NCBI RefSeq assembly: GCF_022230955.1
Contig: NZ_JAKKFI010000054.1
Location: forward strand, 1-64,000
DNA from: Micromonospora cabrerizensis
GTDB taxonomy: Bacteria > Actinomycetota > Actinomycetes > Mycobacteriales > Micromonosporaceae
DNA length: 64,000 bases
Direction: 5' to 3'
Of the stretch, positions 43,239 through 52,309 are shown piece after piece. Numbering within the stretch: position 1 is the first letter of the stretch; each line of letters begins with the position of its first letter. Under the pieces are notes generated by a model. That model was given only the letters and a program-made list of their open reading frames with translations. It ran no database searches and was not told the DNA's origin. A program made the translations under genes and the position numbers.

Positions 43239-46200
43239 TTAGCGGATGCGCTCGCCGCGGCTCTCGATCCGGAAGTGGTCGAAGGCGACGTCGAGGTCGG
43301 TGGAGGTGCCGGCCCGGTTGAAGGCCAGCAGCCCGGCCCTCGTCGGCTCGACGTTCAGCGTCTGGGAGCCGAGGTAGCGGTAGACGCCCCCGTCGCTGGA
43401 GTAGTAGGCGCGGTAGCGGTCGCCGGTCTTGGTCAGTCGCAGCCAGATGGCGCCGTCGGTCCCGACGATCCGCTGGGCGTCGGCACCGGTGATCTCCAGG
43501 GTCGACGCCGTGCCGTTCTGCTCGCGCAGGAACACGATCCGGGCCTTGTTGACGGCCGCGGTCGCGTTGCCCATCTCCCAGGCGAGCTTCACATAGTTGT
43601 CGTCGTCCGCGTACGCGAGCACACCACCCTGTTCGTTGTTCGCGGCGAGTGGACGGGAGAAGACGATCCGGGACTCCGCTGTCCAGTCGCCGTCGACGGC
43701 CTGGAGGGCCAGGTTCCTCGCCGTGTTGGTGTTGCCCTGGAGGTCGCCCTGCTGAGCGGTGACGACCAGCGCGCCGTCGGCCAGACGCCACCTGCTGTCG
43801 TCCGGCCGGACCCACTGCCACTGCGGGCCGAGCGGGGTCGAGTCGAACTCGTCGCTGCCGGTGACGGTGGTGTTGAAGTCCACGGTGTAGACCGACGAGG
43901 CTCCGCCGTTGGTGACGGTGACCCGGGCCTGCCCGGTGGCGCTGGTCGCCTGCTCGACGGCGACCGAGGCGGCAGGGTCGGCGGCACCGGCGCTGACCGT
44001 CGGCACGGTCGTGGTGCCGGCCGGCGTGAGGACGTTGTAGTGGAGCACCGTCGGCGCGAAGGACGCCAGGCGCTCGCCGTCGACGCGCAGGCTGGTCACC
44101 GTCGTGTCGGGGACGAGGTTGAAGACGTAGTTCTTCACCAGGGGGCCGAAGAAGCTCTCCGTCGTGACCTTGACGACCGCCTGACCGGGTACGCCGGCCG
44201 CCTGGGAGATGATCTCGTGGCGAGCCTTCCGGTCGGCGGTGCGCACCTTCGTGATGGTCGGCGACGCCCCGGCCGGCAGCGGGATGGTGTACGAGGTGTC
44301 CGACAGGTTGAAGCCGCCGAACTCCGTGCCGTTGACGACGATCTTCGCGGACAGCGGCGCGTCGTCGACCGGGACGTCGCGCCCGCTGAACTCCTTCCAG
44401 TAGTTCACCGAGGTGTCCCGCCAGTCGGCGGCGTCCGCCTCGTGGACGGCCAGCTTGGCGCGTACCTCGGTGAAGCGGCGCGCGTCGATGTCGGGCTGGA
44501 GCGCGTCCCAGGACTCCCGCATCCAGGTCACGTACTGGACGCCCATCTGGTAGCGGTGGACCAGCTCGGCCCAGAACGTCCGCCCGCTGTCCATGCGATG
44601 GCCCCACGGCACATGGTGGAACCACATCATCAGGTTCTCCGGGACCGAGTCGATGTCCCCGTAGCGCTGCTCCAGTCGGGGGAAGTACTGGGCGGCCAGG
44701 TTGCTGCCGGTGGGGGAGCGGTCGAAGCCGAGCCCGACGGTGTCGGCCTTGTTGTAGTAGACCGGGCTCCAGTCGTCCCGCCCCGCCCAGTCGGCCGGGT
44801 CGGGACGGTAGTGGGCGCCCTCGGCGAACTGGTGGCCGATGCCCAGCGGCGTCTGATAGCTGACCAGGGACTCCCAGGAGCCCATCATCATCTTCCGGAT
44901 GGTGTCGACGACGCGCCTGTCGTTGCTCCAGGTCATCCGCACCCAGTCGGTCGCGATGTCCGTGGAGTCGAGGGTCCAGTCCCAGGCCTGGCGGCCGAAG
45001 GCGAACAGGTTCGCCTGGGAGAAGTGGTGCCCGGTCAGGTTGTCGGCGTTGCCGAGGTTGGCGACACCGACGATGGCGGTGTCCGGGTGGTGCTGGGCGG
45101 ACCCGTCGACGATGTTGCCGACCAGGCGCTTCCTCAGCAGCTTCCCGTTCTCGTCGGTCGCGTACGTGTCGGTCTTGAGGATCTCCTCGTACATCGGGCC
45201 GAGGTAGGCCAGCATCCAGTTCTGGCCGGTGTATTCCTGCGTGACCTGGAGCTCCAGGGCCTGGTTGGTGTTCTCCATCCGACCGAACATCGGGTGGATG
45301 GGCTCCCGGGCCTGGAAGTCCAGCGGCCCGTTCTTGGTCTGGAGGAACACGTTGTCGGCGAAACGCCCCCGGGTGCCGTCCGGCTGGACCTCGTCGTCGA
45401 TCGGGCCGAACTCCAGGTAGGCCCGCTTGAGTCGGTCGTTGTCGACCTCGGCGTTGTAGACGAACGTCCGCCAGTGCACGGTCATGCCCAGCGGCGCCAC
45501 CGCGGCGGCGATCGCGTTGGCACCGTCACCGTGGTCGTACCCGAAATCCTGTGGCCCCGGCTGGCCCTCCGAGTTGGCCTTCACGGTGAGCCCCATGAAG
45601 TCGGGAATGGCGGCCTGGATCTGCTGGGCGCGCCGGTTCCACCAACCCCGGAAGTCGGCGCCGTACGGGTCGAGCTGGCTGTTGGTCAGCGTGTCCGGCG
45701 CGAACCGGCTGTCCGTGGGCGCGGTGTAGCGGATCGACAGACCCAGCTTGATGCCGTACGGGCGCAGCGCGTCGGCGAGGGCCGCCTCCTGGGCGATGCG
45801 GGCGCTGGTCAGGTACGCGTTGTCGGCGTTGACGTTGTTGATGGTGATGCCGTTGATCCCCAGGGACGCCAGCGCGCGGGCCATCACGATGTAGCGGTCG
45901 AGGATGACGGGCAGGTTCCGGCCGGCGCTGGCCCCGGTCGCGGCAAAGTTGAAGATCGCACCGTTCTCACCGTTCAACCCGCCCAGGCCGGAGGCGTTGT
46001 TGCCGGCGTAGAGCCGCTCGGTCTCCCAGTTGTTCAGCAGCCGATGCCTGATCTTCGGCGACTCGGCGACGCGGAGGTGGTCGATGGGCTTCTGCGTCTG
46101 CAGGAGCCGAAGGAAGGCGTAGGTCCCGTACAGCGCGCCCAGGTCGGTGTTGCCGGCGATGACGGTGAACCGCGTCTTTCCGGTGGACACCGAGCGCACG

Positions 46201-46703
46201 AGGTAGCCCTCGTCGCCGACCCGGGCCAGGTCGCGGCTCGGGATGGCCCGGCCCACCAGGGGTGAGCTCGCCGGTGTGCCGACCACGACCGCGCCGTCCG
46301 GGACCTGGTCGCCGTCGATCGCCGTCACGGGTGTCGGCCGGCCGAGCAACCCACCCAGCCCGCGTACCAGCTCGTCCCGGGCGGCGCCGAGCGTGGTGTC
46401 GACCAGCTTCTCGCCGGAGCCCGGTGCCATGGCGAGGTCGGCCGTGTGCCGGTGCACCGGCGCGGCGTCGGCGTTCTCGACCACGATCGCCGTGGCCGTG
46501 CGGCGGTAGTCGCGCAGCAGCTTCGAGTCGCTGACCGGCACGTACCGCAGCCACAGGTCGGAGCCGCTGTAGTCGTCCGGCGACTGGGCCGCGGCGACGG
46601 GTGTCGTGGCGACCGCGAGGGTGGCCGCCACCGTGGTGAGCGCGGTTCCCAGCACGAGGAGAACCCGCCGTAGCCCGGGAGCCGGCTTTCGGATCGTCGC
46701 CAT
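43239..46703 (-). CDS. Secreted multidomain GH67 alpha-glucuronidase
   Basis: 1,154 residues from ATG 46,703 (GGAG six bases upstream on the minus strand). A Sec signal (LRRVLLVLGTALTTVAATLA) is followed by the GH67 N-domain (SDLWLRYVPV), the catalytic barrel (LTVKANSEGQPGP, then KNGPLDFQAREP at ~455-465 with the catalytic acids; QVTQEYTGQ) and the GH67 C-domain. From ~840 on there are two extra beta domains, an Ig-like one and a concanavalin/LamG-like one (WQWVRPDDSRWRLADGALV). GH67 enzymes release 4-O-methylglucuronic acid from xylo-oligosaccharides and are usually cytoplasmic and ~700 residues. An operator-like site lies 102 bases upstream. Confidence 0.9.
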   Translation of the reverse strand: MATIRKPAPGLRRVLLVLGTALTTVAATLAVATTPVAAAQSPDDYSGSDLWLRYVPVSDSKLLRDYRRTATAIVVENADAAPVHRHTADLAMAPGSGEKLVDTTLGAARDELVRGLGGLLGRPTPVTAIDGDQVPDGAVVVGTPASSPLVGRAIPSRDLARVGDEGYLVRSVSTGKTRFTVIAGNTDLGALYGTYAFLRLLQTQKPIDHLRVAESPKIRHRLLNNWETERLYAGNNASGLGGLNGENGAIFNFAATGASAGRNLPVILDRYIVMARALASLGINGITINNVNADNAYLTSARIAQEAALADALRPYGIKLGLSIRYTAPTDSRFAPDTLTNSQLDPYGADFRGWWNRRAQQIQAAIPDFMGLTVKANSEGQPGPQDFGYDHGDGANAIAAAVAPLGMTVHWRTFVYNAEVDNDRLKRAYLEFGPIDDEVQPDGTRGRFADNVFLQTKNGPLDFQAREPIHPMFGRMENTNQALELQVTQEYTGQNWMLAYLGPMYEEILKTDTYATDENGKLLRKRLVGNIVDGSAQHHPDTAIVGVANLGNADNLTGHHFSQANLFAFGRQAWDWTLDSTDIATDWVRMTWSNDRRVVDTIRKMMMGSWESLVSYQTPLGIGHQFAEGAHYRPDPADWAGRDDWSPVYYNKADTVGLGFDRSPTGSNLAAQYFPRLEQRYGDIDSVPENLMMWFHHVPWGHRMDSGRTFWAELVHRYQMGVQYVTWMRESWDALQPDIDARRFTEVRAKLAVHEADAADWRDTSVNYWKEFSGRDVPVDDAPLSAKIVVNGTEFGGFNLSDTSYTIPLPAGASPTITKVRTADRKARHEIISQAAGVPGQAVVKVTTESFFGPLVKNYVFNLVPDTTVTSLRVDGERLASFAPTVLHYNVLTPAGTTTVPTVSAGAADPAASVAVEQATSATGQARVTVTNGGASSVYTVDFNTTVTGSDEFDSTPLGPQWQWVRPDDSRWRLADGALVVTAQQGDLQGNTNTARNLALQAVDGDWTAESRIVFSRPLAANNEQGGVLAYADDDNYVKLAWEMGNATAAVNKARIVFLREQNGTASTLEITGADAQRIVGTDGAIWLRLTKTGDRYRAYYSSDGGVYRYLGSQTLNVEPTRAGLLAFNRAGTSTDLDVAFDHFRIESRGERIR

Positions 46704-46804
46704 CTTCTGCTCCGTCCACTGAAGACGTCGATCGGCTCGGCAGGCGAGCGCAGCGACGTGGATGGCTGGGGACCCGCCGATCCTGTCCGGCCGCTCCGCA
46801 CCGC

Positions 46805-46818
46805 GGCAACGAGTTGTC
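46805..46818. promoter_or_regulatory. LacI-type operator candidate upstream of GH67
   Basis: GGCAACGAGTTGTC, 102 bases before the GH67 start. 11 of 14 positions match the site before the ABC operon (GGCAACCCGTTGCC, 48,043). It lies just past the end of the lacI-type gene. Confidence 0.55.
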
Positions 46819-46847
46819 GTTTCTTGTCGCGGGGCCACGCGGGCCGC

Positions 46848-47930
46848 TCAGGACAGGTGGACCGCCGGCGTCGTCGTGGGCCGCTGTCGTACCCCTGGCG
46901 GTCGGGCCCGACCAGGGCGCAGGTTGCGGACGGCCGTCGAGTGGCGGACCACGAGCCGTACCGGCAGGACCATCGGCCGACCGGTGTGCCCGGGAGCGCC
47001 CTCGATCATCGAGAGCAGGTGCCGGGTCGCCGCCGAGCCCTCCGCGTAGAGCGGCGCCGCGACCGTGGTCAGCCCGGGTGTGACGATGTCGGCGGCGAGG
47101 ATGTTGTCGAAGCCGACGATGCTCACGTCGCCCGGTACGTCGACGCCCATCCGGGTGAGGCCGCGGATGAGACCGATCGCCATCTGGTCGTTGAAGGCGA
47201 GCACGGCCGTCGCGGGACGGGACCGCAGCTCCTCGGCGGCCCGCTCACCGCCCTCGATGGTCGGGCTGAACGGGCCGATCTGACGTACCTTGATCTCCAG
47301 CTCCATGCCCGCCTCGAGCAGTGACCGCCAGCGGATGCCGTTGGGCCAGGACGCCTGCGGACCCGCGACGTAGGTGATGTGGTCGTGCCCCAGCTCCCCG
47401 AGGTGCTCGGCGGCCCGCCGGACCCCACGGGGGTTGTCCGTCACGACGCAGGGCACGTCGGCGATGGCGCGGTTGAGGACCACCACCGGCCGCTGCTTGG
47501 CGAACATCCGGATGGCCGAGTCCGAGATCCGGCTGCTGGCCAGCACGATGCCGTCGACTGTCGGCATCGTGCGTTCGATCGCCGTCCGCTCCAGTCGGTC
47601 GGACTCCTGCGCGTCGATCAGCAGTGTGGTGTATTCGTCGTTCATCGCCGTCGCCTGCGCCCCACGGACGATCTCGGCGTACACCGGATTGGTGATGTCG
47701 GCGATGACCAGCGCGATCATGTGCGTCCGGGACGTGGTGAGGGCACGGGCGAGCGGGTTGGTCCGGTAGCCCAGCCGCTCGGCGACCCGCCGGATCCGTT
47801 CGGCGGTCTCCGAGTTGACGCGGCTCGGTCGGGAGAAGGCCCGGGACACCGTGGACGGTGAGACGTCGGCTTCGGCCGCGACGTCGTAGATCGTGGCCCT
47901 CTTGTCTGGCGGCCTGGTGTGGTCGGGCAT
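46848..47930 (-). CDS. LacI-family transcriptional regulator
   Basis: 360 residues. ATG 47,930 is preferred over ATG 47,936 because the GGGGGAG site is seven bases from the former and only one from the latter. The helix-turn-helix and hinge read ATIYDVAAEADVSPSTVSRAFSRP ... LGYRTNPLARAL. A periplasmic-binding-protein-like sensor domain follows (VDGIVLASSRI, FNDQMAIGLIRGL, VSIVGFDN). It is flanked by GH67 on the same strand and a divergent ABC importer. Matching operators before GH67, the ABC operon and the FGGY kinase make it their probable repressor, relieved by a xylan-derived sugar. Confidence 0.93.
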   Translation of the reverse strand: MPDHTRPPDKRATIYDVAAEADVSPSTVSRAFSRPSRVNSETAERIRRVAERLGYRTNPLARALTTSRTHMIALVIADITNPVYAEIVRGAQATAMNDEYTTLLIDAQESDRLERTAIERTMPTVDGIVLASSRISDSAIRMFAKQRPVVVLNRAIADVPCVVTDNPRGVRRAAEHLGELGHDHITYVAGPQASWPNGIRWRSLLEAGMELEIKVRQIGPFSPTIEGGERAAEELRSRPATAVLAFNDQMAIGLIRGLTRMGVDVPGDVSIVGFDNILAADIVTPGLTTVAAPLYAEGSAATRHLLSMIEGAPGHTGRPMVLPVRLVVRHSTAVRNLRPGRARPPGVRQRPTTTPAVHLS

Positions 47931-48042
47931 TGGCATGCTCCCCCCGGCTACGCGCCGTGATCATGCTATGACGCCGGCGTCTGCCCGGCAATGCTCCGGC
48001 ACCATTCCGTTCGCCCGAACACATTCGCGCGAGGCAATACAT

Positions 48043-48056
48043 GGCAACCCGTTGCC
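48043..48056. promoter_or_regulatory. LacI-type operator candidate upstream of the ABC importer operon
   Basis: GGCAAC-CC-GTTGCC, perfect 6-bp arms, in the 238-base gap between the divergent lacI-type and binding-protein genes. A second inverted repeat GTTCG-CC-CGAAC lies at 48,009-48,020. Variants of the first occur at 46,805 and 53,928. Confidence 0.6.
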
Positions 48057-48168
48057 GTTGCGGCACGGCGGCTGCCTGAATGCTTCACGGGCGGCCCCAC
48101 GGGCGACCCCACCGGAGCAGAGCGTGCACCTACCTGGGCAGCCGGGTAGCCGACGAAGGGAACGGCTC

Positions 48169-49389
48169 ATGGGTATGACGCGGCGCGGCGCCCTCATGGT
48201 CACGGCATCGTCGCTTCTGGTGGGCGCGGTCGGGTGTGGTGCGCCCGAGGCTCCCGGCGGCACCAAGGGTGACTCCACGGGTGAGGTGCCCCAGCGGCCC
48301 GCTAAGCCCGTCACCCTCAACGTCCTCGACGTGGCGGGTAACCTCCAACTGACCCAGGCGATGATCGACGAGTTCGTCGCGAAGAACCCCGATGTGATCT
48401 CCCGGGTGACCTATTCGAAGGCGCCGGCGCCCGAGCTGGCCGGGAAGATCAAGGCCCAGCAGGGCGCTGACCGGGTGGACATCGGCCTCGTGTTGACCGG
48501 CGTCGACGGCCTGGCCGCCGGGATCGAGCAGGGGCTCTGGCTCGACGTGCTGCCGACGTTCCAGGACCGCCTCGGCGGTATGCGCACCTATCTGGAGCCG
48601 GCCGCCGCGATGCAGCAGCTCGCCGGCAACGCGGGCGTGACCGTCACCTACTACCCGTCCGGGCCGCTGCTCGAATATCTGCCGTCCCGGCTTGCGACGC
48701 CGCCGACCAACGCGCAGGCCCTGCTCGCCTGGGCCAGGGCCAACCCCAGGAAATTCCAGTACGCGCGGCCGGCCAACTCCGGGCCGGGCCGCACGTTCCT
48801 GATGGGTCTGCCCTACGTCCTGGGCGACGCGAACCCCAAGGACCCCACCGCGGGGTGGGACCGGACGTGGGCCTTCCTGAAGGAGTTGGGCCAGTACGTC
48901 GACTACTACCCGTCCGGCACCACCGAGACGATGAAGAACCTCGCCAACGGCACCGCCCACCTGATCGTCAGCACCACCGGCTGGGACATCAACCCCCGGG
49001 TGCTGGGCACGGTGCCCAAGGAGGCCAGGATCGCCACGATCGACGGCTTCCACTGGGTCACCGACGCGCACTACGCCGTCCTGCCCAAGGGCGTGTCCAC
49101 GGACACCCAGGCCGCCGTGCTGGCCCTGCTCGCGTTCATGCTCACCCCGCAACAGCAGGCGAAGGCGTACGACGAGGGGTACTTCTACCCGGGGCCGGCG
49201 GTGAAGGACGTCCAGCTCGCCTCGGCGCCACAGAAGAGCCAGGACGCGATCCGCGAGTTCGGCCGCCCCGAGTACGACGCGCTCATCGCCGGGAACCCGA
49301 CCGAGGTCCCACTGGACGCGAAGAGTCTGGTGGCGGCGTTCAGCCGCTGGGATCGCGAGATCGGCGGCGGGAAGGTCAAGCAGGGATGA
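48169..49389 (+). CDS. ABC importer substrate-binding lipoprotein
   Basis: 406 residues from ATG 48,169 (GAAGGGA seven bases upstream). The export signal carries twin arginines (TRRGALMVTASS) and a lipobox ending VGAVGC, so the mature protein is membrane-anchored at a Cys near residue 23. The body is an extracellular solute-binding domain (VTLNVLDVAGNLQLTQAMIDEF, periodic strand-helix pattern). It resembles polyamine/iron-type binding proteins as much as sugar-type ones. First gene of a four-gene importer operon; ATGA overlap with the ATPase. Confidence 0.87.
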   Translation: MGMTRRGALMVTASSLLVGAVGCGAPEAPGGTKGDSTGEVPQRPAKPVTLNVLDVAGNLQLTQAMIDEFVAKNPDVISRVTYSKAPAPELAGKIKAQQGADRVDIGLVLTGVDGLAAGIEQGLWLDVLPTFQDRLGGMRTYLEPAAAMQQLAGNAGVTVTYYPSGPLLEYLPSRLATPPTNAQALLAWARANPRKFQYARPANSGPGRTFLMGLPYVLGDANPKDPTAGWDRTWAFLKELGQYVDYYPSGTTETMKNLANGTAHLIVSTTGWDINPRVLGTVPKEARIATIDGFHWVTDAHYAVLPKGVSTDTQAAVLALLAFMLTPQQQAKAYDEGYFYPGPAVKDVQLASAPQKSQDAIREFGRPEYDALIAGNPTEVPLDAKSLVAAFSRWDREIGGGKVKQG

Positions 49390-50498
49390 GCGCCTTCTCC
49401 CGGCTCCGGTTGGACGGGGTGTCCCGCCGGTTCGGCGGGCAGGCCGCGCTCACCGAGCTGGACCTGACGATCGAGTCGGGCGAGTTCATCGCGCTGCTCG
49501 GCCCGTCCGGCTGCGGCAAGTCCACGGCGTTGAACTGCCTGGCCGGGCTTCTGCCGTTGACGCAGGGCAGCATCTGGCAGGACGAGCGCCGGATCGACAC
49601 TCTGCCACCGGAACGTCGCGGCTTCGGGATGGTGTTCCAGAGCTACGCGCTCTTTCCGCACCTGACGGTCCGGGCGAACATCGCCTTCGGACTGCGCATG
49701 CGGCGCCTGCCGAGGGAGGAGACCCGCCGGCGTACGGAGGAGGCGGTGCGGCTGGTACGACTGGAGGACCACGTCGACAAGCTGCCCGGCCAGCTCTCGG
49801 GTGGTCAACAGCAGCGCGTGGCCATCGCCCGCGCCGTCGTGTTCGAGCCGTCCCTCGTCCTGATGGACGAGCCGCTGAGCAACCTCGACGCCAAACTGCG
49901 CCTGGAGATGCGTACCGAGATCCGTCGGTTGCACCAGTCGCTGGGGCTCACCACCGTCTACGTCACCCACGACCAGGAGGAGGCGCTCTCCCTGGCCGAC
50001 CGGCTGGTGGTGCTGCGGGAGGGGCGGGTGCAGCAGATCGGGTCACCGCGCGAGCTGCACAACCGACCGGCGAACTGGCACGTCGCCGACTTCATGGGCT
50101 ACCGCAACCTGTGGCGGGGCCGGGTCGACCGGCTCGACGGCAACAGGGCCACCATCGAGTCGTCCGGTCAACGACTTCTCGGCGAGGCGGTGGGCGACCT
50201 CCGGACCGGCGCGGACACGATGGTCGCCGTACGCCCCGAGGACATCCGTGTCGACGGGCCCGGCGAGACCCCCAACGCCATGTCGGCGATCATCGAGGTG
50301 GTCGAGTACCAGGGTCGCGAGTTGGCGGCCGAGGCCCGTACCGACACCGGGATGCTGCTGCACCTGCGGACCGAGCAGCGCATCGCGCCGGGCGACCAGG
50401 TCAAGCTCGCCATCGACCCGCAGCGGCTCCTGGTCTATCCCGCCGACGCGGCGCGGCGGACCGACCTCCCTGCCAGCGGGTCGGAGGCGGCGCGGTGA
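49386..50498 (+). CDS. ABC importer ATP-binding protein
   Basis: 370 residues. Walker A GPSGCGKST (~39), Q-loop FQSYALF, signature LSGGQQQR (~138), Walker B LVLMDEP and H-loop VTHD are all intact. A C-terminal TOBE-like domain (~240-360: VAVRPEDIRV, EVVEYQGRE) is typical of Pot/Fbp/MalK-type importers. Having a dedicated ATPase differs from many actinomycete sugar importers, which share one MsiK. Coupled to the genes on both sides. Confidence 0.94.
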   Translation: MSAFSRLRLDGVSRRFGGQAALTELDLTIESGEFIALLGPSGCGKSTALNCLAGLLPLTQGSIWQDERRIDTLPPERRGFGMVFQSYALFPHLTVRANIAFGLRMRRLPREETRRRTEEAVRLVRLEDHVDKLPGQLSGGQQQRVAIARAVVFEPSLVLMDEPLSNLDAKLRLEMRTEIRRLHQSLGLTTVYVTHDQEEALSLADRLVVLREGRVQQIGSPRELHNRPANWHVADFMGYRNLWRGRVDRLDGNRATIESSGQRLLGEAVGDLRTGADTMVAVRPEDIRVDGPGETPNAMSAIIEVVEYQGRELAAEARTDTGMLLHLRTEQRIAPGDQVKLAIDPQRLLVYPADAARRTDLPASGSEAAR

Positions 50499-51394
50499 GC
50501 GACGCCGGGCCCGGTCGGCCGCTGGCGCACTGGCAGCACCGTCTCGCCGAACGGGGCGTCGATCGTCAGCTCTGGTTGCTGGTCCCGGCCCTGATCTTCG
50601 TCGTCGCCCTGTTCCTCTACCCGTTCTTCTACGGGCTGACGCTCTCGTTCCAGCCGACCAACGGCGGGCCGTTCAGCGACTACGCCCGGTTCTTCTCCGA
50701 CGCCTACGAGCGCGGCACGATCTGGATCACGCTGCGGATCGCCCTGCCCGCGGCCCTGCTGAACGTCCTCGCCGCCGTGCCGATCGCCTACCGGATGCGC
50801 GGCCGGTTCCGGGGCAAGCGGCTGGTCACCACACTGCTGGTCGTGCCGATCACGCTCGGCACGGTGCTCACCGCCCAGGGGCTGCTGAACTTCCTCGGCC
50901 CGACCGGTTGGTTCAACCGGATCCTGCTGGCCACGAGCCTCGTCGACGAGCCGGTGCGGCTGACCCACAACTACTGGGGTGTCTTCTTCTCGTTGGTGAT
51001 CACCGGTTTCCCGTTCGCGTTCCTGCTGGTGCTCTCCTATCTGTCCGGCATCGACCCCACCCTGGAGCGGGCGGCCGCGACGCTGGGGGCGGACTGGCGT
51101 CGCCGGTTCACCCAGATCACCCTCCCGCTGCTGATGCCCGGTCTGGCCACGACCTTCTGCCTGACGTTCGTGCTGGCGTTCAGCGTGTTCCCGTCGGCCG
51201 TCCTGGTCGGCAACCCGGCTGGGGAGACCCGGGTCATCTCCCTCGCCGCGTACCAGGCCGCGTACGAGCAGTACGACTACCCGTACGCCTCGGCCATTGC
51301 GATGATCATGGGTTTCGTCGAGCTGGTCATCATCGCGGTGGTGCTGGCCGCTCGCAGCCGTTTCTACACCGGCTCCACCGGAGGCAAGGGCTGA
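50495..51394 (+). CDS. ABC importer permease, first subunit
   Basis: 299 residues from GTG 50,495 overlapping the ATPase stop. About six membrane segments and the EAA-type coupling loop (LERAAATLGADWRRRFTQITLPLLMPG). It pairs with the next permease as the transmembrane channel. Similar in layout to PotB-type permeases. Confidence 0.92.
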   Translation: MSDAGPGRPLAHWQHRLAERGVDRQLWLLVPALIFVVALFLYPFFYGLTLSFQPTNGGPFSDYARFFSDAYERGTIWITLRIALPAALLNVLAAVPIAYRMRGRFRGKRLVTTLLVVPITLGTVLTAQGLLNFLGPTGWFNRILLATSLVDEPVRLTHNYWGVFFSLVITGFPFAFLLVLSYLSGIDPTLERAAATLGADWRRRFTQITLPLLMPGLATTFCLTFVLAFSVFPSAVLVGNPAGETRVISLAAYQAAYEQYDYPYASAIAMIMGFVELVIIAVVLAARSRFYTGSTGGKG

Positions 51395-52281
51395 TGGCAA
51401 CGACCACCGAGGCACCACCGACCCGGCCCTCCACCACCACCGAGCGGCGGCGGCGCATCACCGCGCGGCCGGCCGCCTGGATCGTGTGGGGCGTCGTCAT
51501 CTTCTTCTTCCTCAACCTGCTGGGCGTCGTGGCGTCCGTGCTGGTCAGCTCGTTCGGTCAGCGATGGTTCGACACCTGGCTCCCGGACGGCTACACCACG
51601 AGGTGGTACGGGCGGGCCTGGGACGAGTTCGCGCTCCTACAGGTCATCACCGTGACACTGCAGGTCTCCGTACTCGTGGTGGGCCTGTCGTTGCTGATCG
51701 GCGTGCCGGCGGCCTACGTCCTCGCGCGGCGGTCGTTTCCCGGCAAACGGGTGATCTTCCTCGTGTTCCTGCTGCCCATCCTCATGCCCCCGATCACGTA
51801 CGGCATCCCGCTGGCGACCGTCCTCTACAAGTTCGGCCTGGCCGGGAACATGTCCGGGGTGGTGCTCGCCAACCTCGTACCATCGGTGCCCTTCGTCATC
51901 CTGACCATGACCCCGTTCATCGAGCAGATCGACCCGCGGATGGAGAGTGCCGCGCGCATGTGCGGCGCCGGCCTGCGCACGGTGTTCCTCCGGGTCCTCA
52001 CGCCGTTGCTCGTGCCGGGCATTCTCGCCTCCGCGATCCTCGTCCTGGTGCGGACCGTGGGCATGTTCGAGCTCACCTTCCTGACCGCCGGCCCGGACTC
52101 GCAGACCCTCGTGGTGGCGCTCTACTACTCGATGTCCGCGTCCGGGATCAGGGCCCAGCAGTCGGTCGACGCCATGGCGGTCATCTACACCTCGATGATG
52201 CTCGTCCTGCTCGTCGTCGCACTGCGCTACGTCAACCCGACCCAGTTGGTGGCACGGGTCAAGGACGAGCCGGAGCACTGA
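51394..52281 (+). CDS. ABC importer permease, second subunit
   Basis: 295 residues; ATG shares one base with the preceding stop. About six membrane segments and the EAA loop MESAARMCGAGLRTVFLRVLTPLL. PotC-type layout. The stop is 28 bases from the converging FGGY kinase stop. Confidence 0.92.
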   Translation: MATTTEAPPTRPSTTTERRRRITARPAAWIVWGVVIFFFLNLLGVVASVLVSSFGQRWFDTWLPDGYTTRWYGRAWDEFALLQVITVTLQVSVLVVGLSLLIGVPAAYVLARRSFPGKRVIFLVFLLPILMPPITYGIPLATVLYKFGLAGNMSGVVLANLVPSVPFVILTMTPFIEQIDPRMESAARMCGAGLRTVFLRVLTPLLVPGILASAILVLVRTVGMFELTFLTAGPDSQTLVVALYYSMSASGIRAQQSVDAMAVIYTSMMLVLLVVALRYVNPTQLVARVKDEPEH

Positions 52282-52309
52282 GGCCGCCACCGTGTCGCGA
52301 CCGGTCCGG

